Shown here: one piece after another, positions 52,253-60,243 of the stretch
Layout of the letters: each line of letters begins with the position of its first letter
How positions within the stretch are numbered: position 1 is the first letter of the stretch
Source: Orlajensenia sp037404875
GTDB taxonomy: Bacteria > Actinomycetota > Actinomycetes > Actinomycetales > Microbacteriaceae
DNA: 64,000 nucleotides
Direction: 5' to 3'
Assembly: GCF_037404875.1 (NCBI RefSeq)
Contig: NZ_JBBELO010000018.1
Coordinates: 1 to 64,000, forward strand
Notes under the pieces: generated by a model
Seen by the model: only the letters and a program-made list of their open reading frames with translations
What the model was told of the DNA's origin: nothing
Databases searched by the model: none
Made by a program: the position numbers and the translations under genes

Positions 52253-53554
52253 ATGGCGGCGCTCCTGGAAGACCTCGAGTCCCTTGAGGATTTCGATGAT
52301 GAGGACTGGTCGCCGACCGAGCGCGGGCATCTCGAGGACTGCCTGGATCAGGTGCGGGACGCTGAGGTCGCTGCCGCCCGGGCTTCTGCGGGGGTGTATG
52401 CGATGATCGCCACCGTCCTGGAGGCGGCCCGGCGCTCACCGGAGATCTATGTGGGTTCCGTGCAGGTGTCCACCCGGATGTTCTCGGAGTTGTTGGAACG
52501 GTGTGTGGCGAAGGATCTGGCGTTGCGGCTCTCGATGGCCGAGAACACCGTGCGGGGCATGATGTGCGACGCGGAAATGCTGACCGGCTCGTTCCCGCTG
52601 ATCTGGGCGGGCTTCCGTTCCGGGGTCATCACCCAACCCGCCGCGCTCGCGTTGATGGCCGCCGCCCGCGGTCTGCCCCAGGAGTTGTGTGACGCCTACG
52701 ATGCGGCGATGGTGGAACCGGCGCAACGCCTCACCCCGGGGAAGTTGAAGACCCGGGCGCGGATGGTGCGGGAACGCCTGGAGCACACCACCCGGCAGGA
52801 ACGCTTCGATACCGCGGCAACGTATCGGCGGGTCGATTTGGAGCCCGGAGCGGATGGGATGGCGTGGTTGCACATCTACGACCGCGCCGCCGTCCTCGCC
52901 CGCGCGAAAGCGCGGATCGATGCGAACGCGAAACGGATCGCCGACCAGAGCGGTGAGTCCCGCACGTTGGAGCAGGTGCGTGCCGATGTGGCCGGTGACC
53001 TGCTCACCGGAGCCGGCACCCCCTACCAGGTGCGCACCGAGGTGTTCGTCACCGTCCCCGCCCTGCGCCTCATCGGCACCGACGAGGGTGAGGGCGAGAT
53101 CAGCGATCGCGACACCGGCATCCGGCAGCTGGCCGCGGCGGATGCGGCCACGCTGGAGGGGTACGGGATCATCGATGATGACACCGCCCGGGCCCTGTTC
53201 GCCCAGGCACCCAGTTTCCGGCGGATCGCCACTGACCCGTTCACCGGGATCAAGCTGGCGTTGGGTCGTACTCGGTACCGGCCGACGCGGGAGATGCGGG
53301 ACTGGCTGCGACTGAAATACCGCACCTGCGCGGAGCCCGGCTGCAACCGGCCCGCCAAGGAATGCGACATCGATCACTCCCACGACTGGCAATACGGCGG
53401 CGCCACCGACGAGATCAACCTCGCCAATTTGTGCGAACCCGGCCACACCGTCAAACACGAAACCCGGTTCCGATACGAACGGAACCGAGCCGGCACCATC
53501 ACCATCACCACCCCCACCGGGTACAGCAAAGACACCGACGAACCACCCTTCTAA
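52253..53554 (+). CDS. DUF222/HNH endonuclease (13E12 repeat family)
   Basis: 433 aa. N-terminal DUF222 domain (~30-300, mostly helical) and a C-terminal HNH nuclease domain: Cys-x4-Cys (CAEPGC, ~360), then CDIDHSHDWQYGGATDEINLANLCEPGHTVKH with the HNH His/Asn/His pattern (~370-402). This is the 13E12 repeat family, multi-copy in many actinobacteria; function unproven, with a mobile or repair role suspected. Its promoter carries a LexA box, and some mycobacterial 13E12 genes are known to be SOS-controlled. An identical start region lies inverted at 1-87. Confidence 0.88.
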   Translation: MAALLEDLESLEDFDDEDWSPTERGHLEDCLDQVRDAEVAAARASAGVYAMIATVLEAARRSPEIYVGSVQVSTRMFSELLERCVAKDLALRLSMAENTVRGMMCDAEMLTGSFPLIWAGFRSGVITQPAALALMAAARGLPQELCDAYDAAMVEPAQRLTPGKLKTRARMVRERLEHTTRQERFDTAATYRRVDLEPGADGMAWLHIYDRAAVLARAKARIDANAKRIADQSGESRTLEQVRADVAGDLLTGAGTPYQVRTEVFVTVPALRLIGTDEGEGEISDRDTGIRQLAAADAATLEGYGIIDDDTARALFAQAPSFRRIATDPFTGIKLALGRTRYRPTREMRDWLRLKYRTCAEPGCNRPAKECDIDHSHDWQYGGATDEINLANLCEPGHTVKHETRFRYERNRAGTITITTPTGYSKDTDEPPF

Positions 53555-53595
53555 GCGCCGTGATCTTCCGACCCCATTGCGCACGGCGCTGCCGC

Positions 53596-53601
53596 TAGAC
53601 T
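53596..53601 (+). promoter_or_regulatory. -10 box of the ileS T-box transcript
   Basis: TAGACT 20 nt before the specifier hairpin. No convincing -35 at standard spacing (TTGCGC at 53577-53582 is only 13 nt away). Confidence 0.45.
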
Positions 53602-53607
53602 TGCGTG

Positions 53608-53823
53608 CAACGACATCGATCCGGCCATCACCGGGGAGTCTTCGGAAGAACGGCGAAAGCCCAGTAGAACCGAACGGGTCTGGCCCGTCACAGCCAATGA
53701 ACAAGCGGCTGCGCTCGGCTCGTCCATCGGACACCGAGTTCAGCAAGCGGGGTGGTACCGCGATGGGATTCGTCGAACCCGTCGTCCTCGTGGAACAGGC
53801 CGATTGCCTCCAGGAGTGAAGCG
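53608..53823 (+). promoter_or_regulatory. T-box riboswitch controlling ileS
   Basis: An isoleucine T-box of the actinobacterial ultrashort stem I kind. The specifier hairpin CCGG-CCATCA-CCGG (53621-53634) exposes codon ATC (53627-53629). The conserved T-box bulge sequence TGGTACCGCG is at 53753-53762 (GGGGTGGTACCGCG from 53749), and its UGGN pairs with the uncharged tRNA-Ile end. The Shine-Dalgarno AGGAG (53812-53816) is close downstream and no terminator with a T-run is seen, so control is probably at translation initiation. Confidence 0.92.
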
Positions 53824-56800
53824 TTGTACCCCAAGGGTCAAGATTCCCAGAACGCCGCAGCGGGCGTCGTTCCATCACCCGACTTCCCGCAGGTCGAGCG
53901 CGAGGTGCTCGCCTACTGGGCGAGCGATGACACCTTCCAGGCGTCGATCGATCATCGCGAGGGCGCGCCCGAGTGGGTCTTCTACGACGGCCCGCCTTTC
54001 GCCAACGGACTTCCGCACTACGGCCACCTGCTGACCGGATACGCGAAAGATGTCTTCCCGCGGTTCCAGACGATGCGCGGAAAGAAGGTGCATCGCCGGT
54101 TCGGCTGGGACACCCACGGGCTGCCCGCCGAGCTCGAGGCCGAGCGGCAGCTCGGCATCACCGACAAGAGCCAGATCGAGAAGATGGGGCTCGCCGCCTT
54201 CAACAAGGCCGCCCGCGACGCCGTGCTGCGCTACACGAAGGAATGGCAGGACTACGTCACCCGCCAGGCCCGCTGGGTCGACTTCGAGAACGACTACAAG
54301 ACCCTCGACGTGACCTTCATGGAGAGCGTCATCTGGGCGTTCAAGCAGCTGCACGAGAAGGGCCTCGCCTACGAGGGCTACCGGGTGCTCCCGTACTGCT
54401 GGCGCGACCAGACCCCGCTGTCGAACCACGAGCTGCGCATGGACGACGACGTCTACAAGGATCGCCAGGACCAGACCGTCACCGTGACCTTCCCGCTCAC
54501 CGGGCCCAAGGCAGAGTCGCTCGGGCTCACCGCCGCTCGGGCGCTCGCGTGGACGACGACGCCGTGGACCCTGCCCACGAATCTCGCCCTCGCGGTGGGT
54601 CCCGACATCGAGTACGCCGTCGTCCCCGCCGGACCGAACGGTACACCGGATGCGACGGTTCTGCGCGAGAAGCAGCCCCAGGCATCCGCCGGCGGACCCA
54701 TGGATGCGACCGAGGTGCTCGGCGGCGACTACGTCCTCGCCGCAGCGCTCGTCGGGAACTACGCCAAGGAGCTCGGCTACGACTCCGCTGCGGATGCCAC
54801 GGCAGCCATCAGCCGCACGATCGCGGGCCGCGAGCTCGAGGGCATCAGCTACGACCGCCTCTTCGACTACTACGCCGACGTCGAACGCTTCGGGCTGCAG
54901 AACGCCTGGCGCATCGTGGTCGCCGACTATGTGACCACCGATGACGGCACCGGCATGGTGCACATCGCCCCGGCCTACGGTGAGGAGGACCAGAAGGTCT
55001 CGGAGGCCAACGGCATTCCCGTCATCGTCTCCCTCGACGAGGGCGGCCGCTTCCTGCCGCAGGTCTCGGATGTCGCCGGGCAGCTCTGGATGGACGCCAA
55101 CAAGCCGCTCACCCAGCTGCTGCGCTCCGAGGGGCGCCTGCTGCGCCAGGCGAGCTATGTGCACTCCTACCCGCACTGCTGGCGATGCCGCAACCCGCTG
55201 ATCTACCGCGCGGTATCGAGCTGGTTCATCAGGGTGCCAGAGTTCCGCGACCGCATGGTGGAGCTCAACCAGGAGATCACCTGGGTTCCCGAGAACGTCA
55301 AGGACGGTCAGTTCGGCAAGTGGGTCGGCAACGCCCGTGACTGGTCGATCAGCCGCAATCGGTACTGGGGATCGCCGATCCCCGTGTGGAAGAGCGATGA
55401 CCCGGCCTACCCGCGCATCGACGTCTACGGCTCCCTCGCCGAGCTCGAGCGCGACTTCGGCCGGCTGCCGCACAACGAGGCGGGCGAGCCCGACCTGCAC
55501 CGTCCCTACATCGACGACCTCACCCGGCCCAACCCCGACGATCCCACCGGCGCGTCGACGATGCGCCGCATCCCCGACGTCTTCGACGTCTGGTTCGACT
55601 CGGGGTCGATGCCGTTCGCGCAGGTGCACTACCCGTTCGAGAACGAGGAGTGGTTCGGCTCTCACAGCCCGGCCGACTTCATCGTCGAGTACATCGGCCA
55701 GACGCGCGGCTGGTTCTACGTGATGCACGTGCTCTCCACGGCGCTGTTCGACCGGCCGGCCTTCCGCAACGTCGTCAGCCACGGCATCGTGCTCGGCAGC
55801 GACGGGGCGAAGATGTCGAAGTCACTGCGCAACTATCCCGATGTCTCCGAGGTCTTCGACCGCGACGGCTCGGATGCGATGCGCTGGTTCCTCATGTCGA
55901 GTTCGGTGCTCCGCGGCGGCAACCTCATCGTGACCGAGGAGGCGATCCGCGAGGGCGTGCGCCAGGTGATGCTGCCGTTGTGGAGCACGTGGTACTTCTT
56001 CTCGCTCTACGCCAACGCCTCCGGCTACGACGCGCGCCGTCGCACCGATTCGGCCGACGTGCTGGACCGCTACCTGCTGGCCAAGACGCGCGAGACGGTG
56101 ACGGCGGTCACGACCGACCTCGAGAACCTCGACTCCACGCTGGCCGCCGCGAAGCTGCGCGACTTCGCCGATGTGCTGACCAATTGGTACGTGCGCCGCT
56201 CGCGCGAGCGCTTCTGGCAGGGAGTCGGCGAGAACGGTGAGAACGCCGAGGCCTTCGACACCCTGTTCACCGTGCTCGAGACCTTCGCCCGCCTCGCGGC
56301 CCCGCTGCTGCCGCTCGTGACCGAGCGCATCTGGCAGGGTCTGACGGGCGGGCGCAGCGTCCACCTCACCGACTGGCCGGACGCAGCGGAGTTCCCCGCC
56401 GACGACGACCTCGTGGCCGCAATGGACCAGGTGCGCTCGATCAGCTCGACGGCGCTCTCGCTGCGCAAGCAGGCCGGTCTGCGCGTACGCCTGCCCCTCG
56501 CCCGGCTCACGGTGGTGTCGGCGGATGCGTCCAGCCTCGCCGCCTTCGACGACATCCTGCGCGACGAGCTCAACGTGAAGTCGGTCGAGCTCGTGCAGCT
56601 CACCGAGACCAGTGCCGCCGAGTACGGCATCACGCGCAAGCTCACGGTCAACGCCCGTGCCGCGGGCCCCCGGCTCGGCAAGGCGGTGCAGCAGGCCATC
56701 CAGGCCGCTCGCAGCGGCGACTGGAGCGAGAGCGAGGGCGTCGTGGTCGCGGGTGGTATCGCCCTCGAGCCCGCCGAGTACGACCTCGTGCTCGAGGCTG

Positions 56801-57153
56801 CGACGGATGCCGGATCCGGCGTCGCCCTTGCCCTGCTTCCCGGCGGCGGCTTCGTGCTGCTCGAGACGGCGACCACCGACGAACTCGAGGCCGAGGGACT
56901 GGCGCGCGATGCCATCCGCGGCGTGCAGGACGCACGCCGGTCGGCAGGACTCGAGGTGAGCGACCGCATCCGGCTGCGGCTGACTCTGGACACGGCGGGC
57001 GTGGCGGCGGCCCGAACGCATGCCGAGCTCATCGCGGGGGAGACCCTCGCGATCTCGGTCGACATCGACGAGTTCGACGGCGGAGAACTGCCGGTCGAGG
57101 CGCTGTCGGTCGGGCGGGACTCGACCCTCAAGATCGCACTGGAGAAGGCATGA
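53824..57153 (+). CDS. ileS: Isoleucine--tRNA ligase (type II, long form)
   Basis: 1109 aa from TTG 53824 (AGGAG 7 nt upstream; translation MYPKGQDSQ). Motifs: PFANGLPHYGHLLTG (HIGH-type), editing domain (~210-420; WTTTPWTLPTNLALAVGP), PHCWRCRNPLIYRAVSSWF, and GAKMSKSLRNYPD (KMSKS). Length and HYGH/CHCWRC-like features fit the eukaryote-like type II IleS, often associated with low mupirocin sensitivity. Regulated by the upstream T-box. The frame open to GTG 53752 would start inside the T-box and is rejected. folC overlaps its stop (ATGA). Confidence 0.97.
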   Translation: MYPKGQDSQNAAAGVVPSPDFPQVEREVLAYWASDDTFQASIDHREGAPEWVFYDGPPFANGLPHYGHLLTGYAKDVFPRFQTMRGKKVHRRFGWDTHGLPAELEAERQLGITDKSQIEKMGLAAFNKAARDAVLRYTKEWQDYVTRQARWVDFENDYKTLDVTFMESVIWAFKQLHEKGLAYEGYRVLPYCWRDQTPLSNHELRMDDDVYKDRQDQTVTVTFPLTGPKAESLGLTAARALAWTTTPWTLPTNLALAVGPDIEYAVVPAGPNGTPDATVLREKQPQASAGGPMDATEVLGGDYVLAAALVGNYAKELGYDSAADATAAISRTIAGRELEGISYDRLFDYYADVERFGLQNAWRIVVADYVTTDDGTGMVHIAPAYGEEDQKVSEANGIPVIVSLDEGGRFLPQVSDVAGQLWMDANKPLTQLLRSEGRLLRQASYVHSYPHCWRCRNPLIYRAVSSWFIRVPEFRDRMVELNQEITWVPENVKDGQFGKWVGNARDWSISRNRYWGSPIPVWKSDDPAYPRIDVYGSLAELERDFGRLPHNEAGEPDLHRPYIDDLTRPNPDDPTGASTMRRIPDVFDVWFDSGSMPFAQVHYPFENEEWFGSHSPADFIVEYIGQTRGWFYVMHVLSTALFDRPAFRNVVSHGIVLGSDGAKMSKSLRNYPDVSEVFDRDGSDAMRWFLMSSSVLRGGNLIVTEEAIREGVRQVMLPLWSTWYFFSLYANASGYDARRRTDSADVLDRYLLAKTRETVTAVTTDLENLDSTLAAAKLRDFADVLTNWYVRRSRERFWQGVGENGENAEAFDTLFTVLETFARLAAPLLPLVTERIWQGLTGGRSVHLTDWPDAAEFPADDDLVAAMDQVRSISSTALSLRKQAGLRVRLPLARLTVVSADASSLAAFDDILRDELNVKSVELVQLTETSAAEYGITRKLTVNARAAGPRLGKAVQQAIQAARSGDWSESEGVVVAGGIALEPAEYDLVLEAATDAGSGVALALLPGGGFVLLETATTDELEAEGLARDAIRGVQDARRSAGLEVSDRIRLRLTLDTAGVAAARTHAELIAGETLAISVDIDEFDGGELPVEALSVGRDSTLKIALEKA

Positions 57154-58511
57154 ACGACGAGGACGAATTCCGCGATGCGGCCGACGAGGTCTACCGCGAG
57201 CTCCTGACGCGCATGGGGGAGGCGAGTCCGCAGCCGCGGCTCGCCGCCACCCGCCGGGCGGTCGAGCTGCTCGGCGACCCTCAGCGCGCGTACCCGATCA
57301 TCCACATCACCGGCACGAACGGCAAGACGACCACGAGCCGCATCGCCGACAGCATCCTGCGCGCCTACGGACTGAAGACGGGACTGCTCACGAGCCCGCA
57401 CCTGGTGCGCTTCAACGAGCGCATCCGCATCGAGGGCGAGCCGATCAGTGACGAGGCGCTCGTACGCAACTGGGAGGACATCGCCCCCTACCTCGCCATG
57501 ACGGATGCCGAACTCGAGGCCGCGGGAGAGCTGCCGCTCACCTTCTTCGAGGCGCTCACCGTGCTGGCCTTCGCCGCCTTCGCGGACGCCCCCGTCGATG
57601 TCGTCGTGCTCGAGGTGGGCATGGGCGGCGAGTGGGACTCCACGAACGTCGCCGACGGGCAGGTGGCCGTGTTCACGCCGATCGCGCTGGACCACGTCGG
57701 TCGGCTGGGCAACACGATCGCCGAGATCGCGCGCACGAAGTCGGGCATCATCAAGCCGGCGGCGAGCGTCGTATCGGCCCATCAGGTGCCCGAGGCCGCC
57801 GCCGAACTCGCGCGGGCGGCGGAGCTCACCGAGTCCCAGCTCGCCGTCGAGGGCAGCCAGTTCGAGGTGACGGATGCCCGGGTCGCCGTCGGTGGCCAGC
57901 TCATCTCAGTCAAAGGCATCGCCGGGCGTTACGACGACCTGTTCCTTCCCCTCTTCGGCGCCCACCAGGCGCAGAACGCCGCCGTGGCGATCGCCGCCGT
58001 CGAGGCCTTCCTCGGGGGCGGCGAGCAGCCGCTCACCGAGGAGCTGCTCACCGAGGGCCTGGCCACGGTCATCTCTCCCGGCCGTCTGCACCTCATCGGC
58101 ATCGAGCCGAGCGTGCTCGTCGACGCCGCGCACAACCCGCACGGGGCGCAGGCGCTCGTGAGCGCGGTGACGAGCGCGTTCGACTTCGACGAGATCGCGA
58201 TCGTGCTCGGCGTGCTCAGCGACAAGGACGCCGACGGCATCATCGCCGCCCTGGCGCCGCTGGCCACGCGTTTCCTGGCAACGCAGTCCGGTTCGGAGCG
58301 GGCGATCGCGGCCGACGTGCTCGCGGACCGCATCCGTGAGATCTCTCCCGACGCCGACGTGACGAGCTTCGGCTGGGTCGAGTCCGCGCTGACGGAGGCG
58401 CGGGAGTGGGCGTCGGCGGCACCCAAGCGCGCCGTGCTCGTGACCGGCTCCATCACGCTGGTCGGCGAGGCGATGAGCCTCGCGGAGGAGGGGCGGTGGA
58501 TGCAGGCATGA
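57150..58511 (+). CDS. folC: Bifunctional folylpolyglutamate/dihydrofolate synthase
   Basis: 453 aa Mur-ligase-family enzyme. P-loop ITGTNGKTTTS near residue 55, SPHLVRFNERIRI, VLEVGMGGEWDSTNV (the family's L-E-V-G-x-G-G-x-x-D-x-T-N), and the C-terminal VLVDAAHNPHGAQAL. It adds glutamates to folates. Its ATG overlaps the ileS stop, and its stop overlaps the DUF4233 start. The ileS-folC-DUF4233-ndk run is probably under the ileS T-box, at least in part. Confidence 0.96.
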   Translation: MNDEDEFRDAADEVYRELLTRMGEASPQPRLAATRRAVELLGDPQRAYPIIHITGTNGKTTTSRIADSILRAYGLKTGLLTSPHLVRFNERIRIEGEPISDEALVRNWEDIAPYLAMTDAELEAAGELPLTFFEALTVLAFAAFADAPVDVVVLEVGMGGEWDSTNVADGQVAVFTPIALDHVGRLGNTIAEIARTKSGIIKPAASVVSAHQVPEAAAELARAAELTESQLAVEGSQFEVTDARVAVGGQLISVKGIAGRYDDLFLPLFGAHQAQNAAVAIAAVEAFLGGGEQPLTEELLTEGLATVISPGRLHLIGIEPSVLVDAAHNPHGAQALVSAVTSAFDFDEIAIVLGVLSDKDADGIIAALAPLATRFLATQSGSERAIAADVLADRIREISPDADVTSFGWVESALTEAREWASAAPKRAVLVTGSITLVGEAMSLAEEGRWMQA

Positions 58512-58903
58512 GCGTCGCATCCGCCCCGCGCAGCGCTCCCCGCTCGGTGCGTCGCAGCCTGGCCTCGATCGTGCTCGGGTTCGAGCTCATCGTCGTCTTC
58601 CTCGCGGCACTCGTGAACTTCGGACTGCCGACCGGTGGCGTCATCACCCTCGGGCCCGTCGGCTCACTCGTGGCCGGCGGGGTCTTGTGCGTGCTCATCA
58701 TCGTTACGCTCGGGCTGCTGCGCTTCCGCTTCGCCTATGTTGTCGGATGGGTCGTGCAGGCACTCATCGTGCTCGGCGGCCTGTTCAATGTCGCGATGTT
58801 CTTCGTCGGCGCCCTCTTCGCCGGCATGTGGGCCTTCGCGATGATCCGCGGCCGAAAGATCGATACCTGGAACATGACCAACTGGAACAAGGAGAACGCA
58901 TGA
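58508..58903 (+). CDS. DUF4233 membrane protein
   Basis: 131 aa from ATG 58508 (ATGA overlap with folC). About four hydrophobic helices (approx. 15-35, 45-68, 74-92, 95-112) and a polar C-terminal tail (DTWNMTNWNKENA). DUF4233 proteins occur between folC and ndk in many actinobacteria; the function is unknown. Translational coupling on both sides argues for a constitutive small membrane protein. Confidence 0.82.
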   Translation: MSVASAPRSAPRSVRRSLASIVLGFELIVVFLAALVNFGLPTGGVITLGPVGSLVAGGVLCVLIIVTLGLLRFRFAYVVGWVVQALIVLGGLFNVAMFFVGALFAGMWAFAMIRGRKIDTWNMTNWNKENA

Positions 58904-59322
58904 GCACGCCCATCGAACAGACCCTCGTCCTCGTGAAGCCGGATGGCGTCGCACGCAACCTGACCGGCGAGATCCTTCGGCGCATCGAGGCCAAGGGGTA
59001 CTCGCTCGTCGACATCCGCATGGTGGAGCCCGACCGCGACCTGCTCTCCGCCCACTACGCGGAGCACGAGGGCAAGCCGTTCTTCGAGCCGCTGCTCGAG
59101 TTCATGGAGTCCGGCCCGATCGTCGCGCTCCGCGTGGCCGGCAACCGCGTCATCGAGGGCTTCCGCTCGCTCGCAGGGGCGACCGACCCCACGGTGGCCG
59201 CACCGGGCACCATCCGCGGAGACTTCGCTCGCGACTGGGGCCTGAAGGTGCAGCAGAACCTCGTTCACGGCTCCGACTCGCCGGAGTCCGCAGAGCGCGA
59301 GCTCGCCCTCTGGTTCGCCTGA
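58900..59322 (+). CDS. ndk: Nucleoside diphosphate kinase
   Basis: 140 aa. LVLVKPDGVARNLTGEI at the N-terminus and the phosphohistidine His123 in QNLVHGSDSPESAERE. Transfers gamma-phosphate between nucleotides. GGAGAACGC precedes the ATG, which overlaps the DUF4233 stop. The frame is open upstream to 58687 but the extension lies over DUF4233 in another register. Confidence 0.97.
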   Translation: MSTPIEQTLVLVKPDGVARNLTGEILRRIEAKGYSLVDIRMVEPDRDLLSAHYAEHEGKPFFEPLLEFMESGPIVALRVAGNRVIEGFRSLAGATDPTVAAPGTIRGDFARDWGLKVQQNLVHGSDSPESAERELALWFA

Positions 59323-59364
59323 GCCGGTCGATCTCGGCCAGGCCTGCCCGCGCGCGCTCGCGCT

Positions 59365-59967
59365 CTAGAAGATATAGCGCAGCACGTCGAGGCGGGCCTG
59401 GGCGATGATCGCGACGACCAGGTAGCAGACGAGCGTGATGAGCGGAATCCACGTGTAGGCGGCGTCGGCGAACGAACGCACCCGCTGACCGACCGGGAAG
59501 ACGCCGGTGCGCAGGTTGTTCAGCGTCACGATCCAGAACAGCGGGATGACGACCGCCCAGGTGACCATGCACCACGGGCAGAGCGTGCCCAGCACGAAGA
59601 TGGACTGGCCCATGAGCCAGATCACGAAGACGAGCGCGCCGAGCACTCCGACGTTGAACCCGATCCAGAACCACGTCGCGAAGGCGGCTCTGGCGAGAAG
59701 CGCGACACCGATCGTGATCACGACCGACCAGCAGATCACGCCGATCACGGGGTTCGGAAAGCCGAAGAGGGAGCCCTGCCACGACGCCAGGTTCGCCCCG
59801 CACTGCACCACGACACTGAAGTCGCACGAGGCCTTCGAACCCGGATGCTCGAGCACGTGGAACTTCTCAAGGGTCAGGTCGAACGCCGCCCAGAGGCCGA
59901 TCGCCCCGAGGATCGCGAGCAGGGAACCGAGCAGGATCGGCGGCTTTGTGCGGGCGGTGTCGGACAT
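59365..59967 (-). CDS. Vitamin K epoxide reductase family protein
   Basis: 200 aa, five predicted helices. The redox centre Cys130-Pro-Trp-Cys133 and the loop pair Cys48/Cys56 (SCDFSVVVQC) are all present, as in bacterial VKOR, which reoxidises DsbA-like thiol oxidases with menaquinone. No fused thioredoxin domain, so a separate DsbA partner is expected. Leaderless: CATAAT at complement 59975-59980 ends 7 nt before the ATG. Divergent from rne. Confidence 0.93.
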   Translation of the reverse strand: MSDTARTKPPILLGSLLAILGAIGLWAAFDLTLEKFHVLEHPGSKASCDFSVVVQCGANLASWQGSLFGFPNPVIGVICWSVVITIGVALLARAAFATWFWIGFNVGVLGALVFVIWLMGQSIFVLGTLCPWCMVTWAVVIPLFWIVTLNNLRTGVFPVGQRVRSFADAAYTWIPLITLVCYLVVAIIAQARLDVLRYIF

Positions 59968-59974
59968 GTCTCGG

Positions 59975-59980
59975 ATTATG
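59975..59980 (-). promoter_or_regulatory. -10 box of leaderless promoter for the VKOR gene
   Basis: CATAAT on the minus strand, 7 nt before the ATG. No Shine-Dalgarno is visible in the 7 nt between. Confidence 0.5.
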
Positions 59981-60016
59981 GCATGGCGTGCGGACCGTCA
60001 ATCTGTGAAGACATGC

Positions 60017-60243
60017 GATAATCGTCATGTCCGGTGAGCCGCGCTCCCTCGGACGCCAACGAAGGCTTGAAGGGTGCCCAGCACCCGATTCGGTCACAGG
60101 ACCGCACAGAAGTGGCAGTCAGAGCCAAGGGGCCGACTGCAGTAGACAGAGGATTTGCGAGGTTCCGCCCGGCGGGATTTCGCACAGAGAGTATCCGGCG
60201 CGGGTGGCGCGGCCAGTCGCACCGGTCGAGGAGTGCCCCAGAA
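60017..60243 (+). promoter_or_regulatory. rne promoter and long leader
   Basis: GATAAT (60017-60022) predicts transcription near 60030, leaving a ~210-nt leader before ATG 60244. The leader contains the hairpin GGGTGC-CCA-GCACCC (60072-60086). Long structured leaders let RNase E act on its own mRNA in other bacteria; that use here is inferred. The frame is open through the leader (to 60034), but the GAGGAG before ATG 60244 argues against an earlier start. Confidence 0.45.

Noticed and set aside
53752..53823. Earlier GTG start for ileS
   Set aside because: It would translate the T-box itself (starting on the TGGTACC bulge). TTG 53824 has AGGAG at good spacing and gives the conserved N-terminus.
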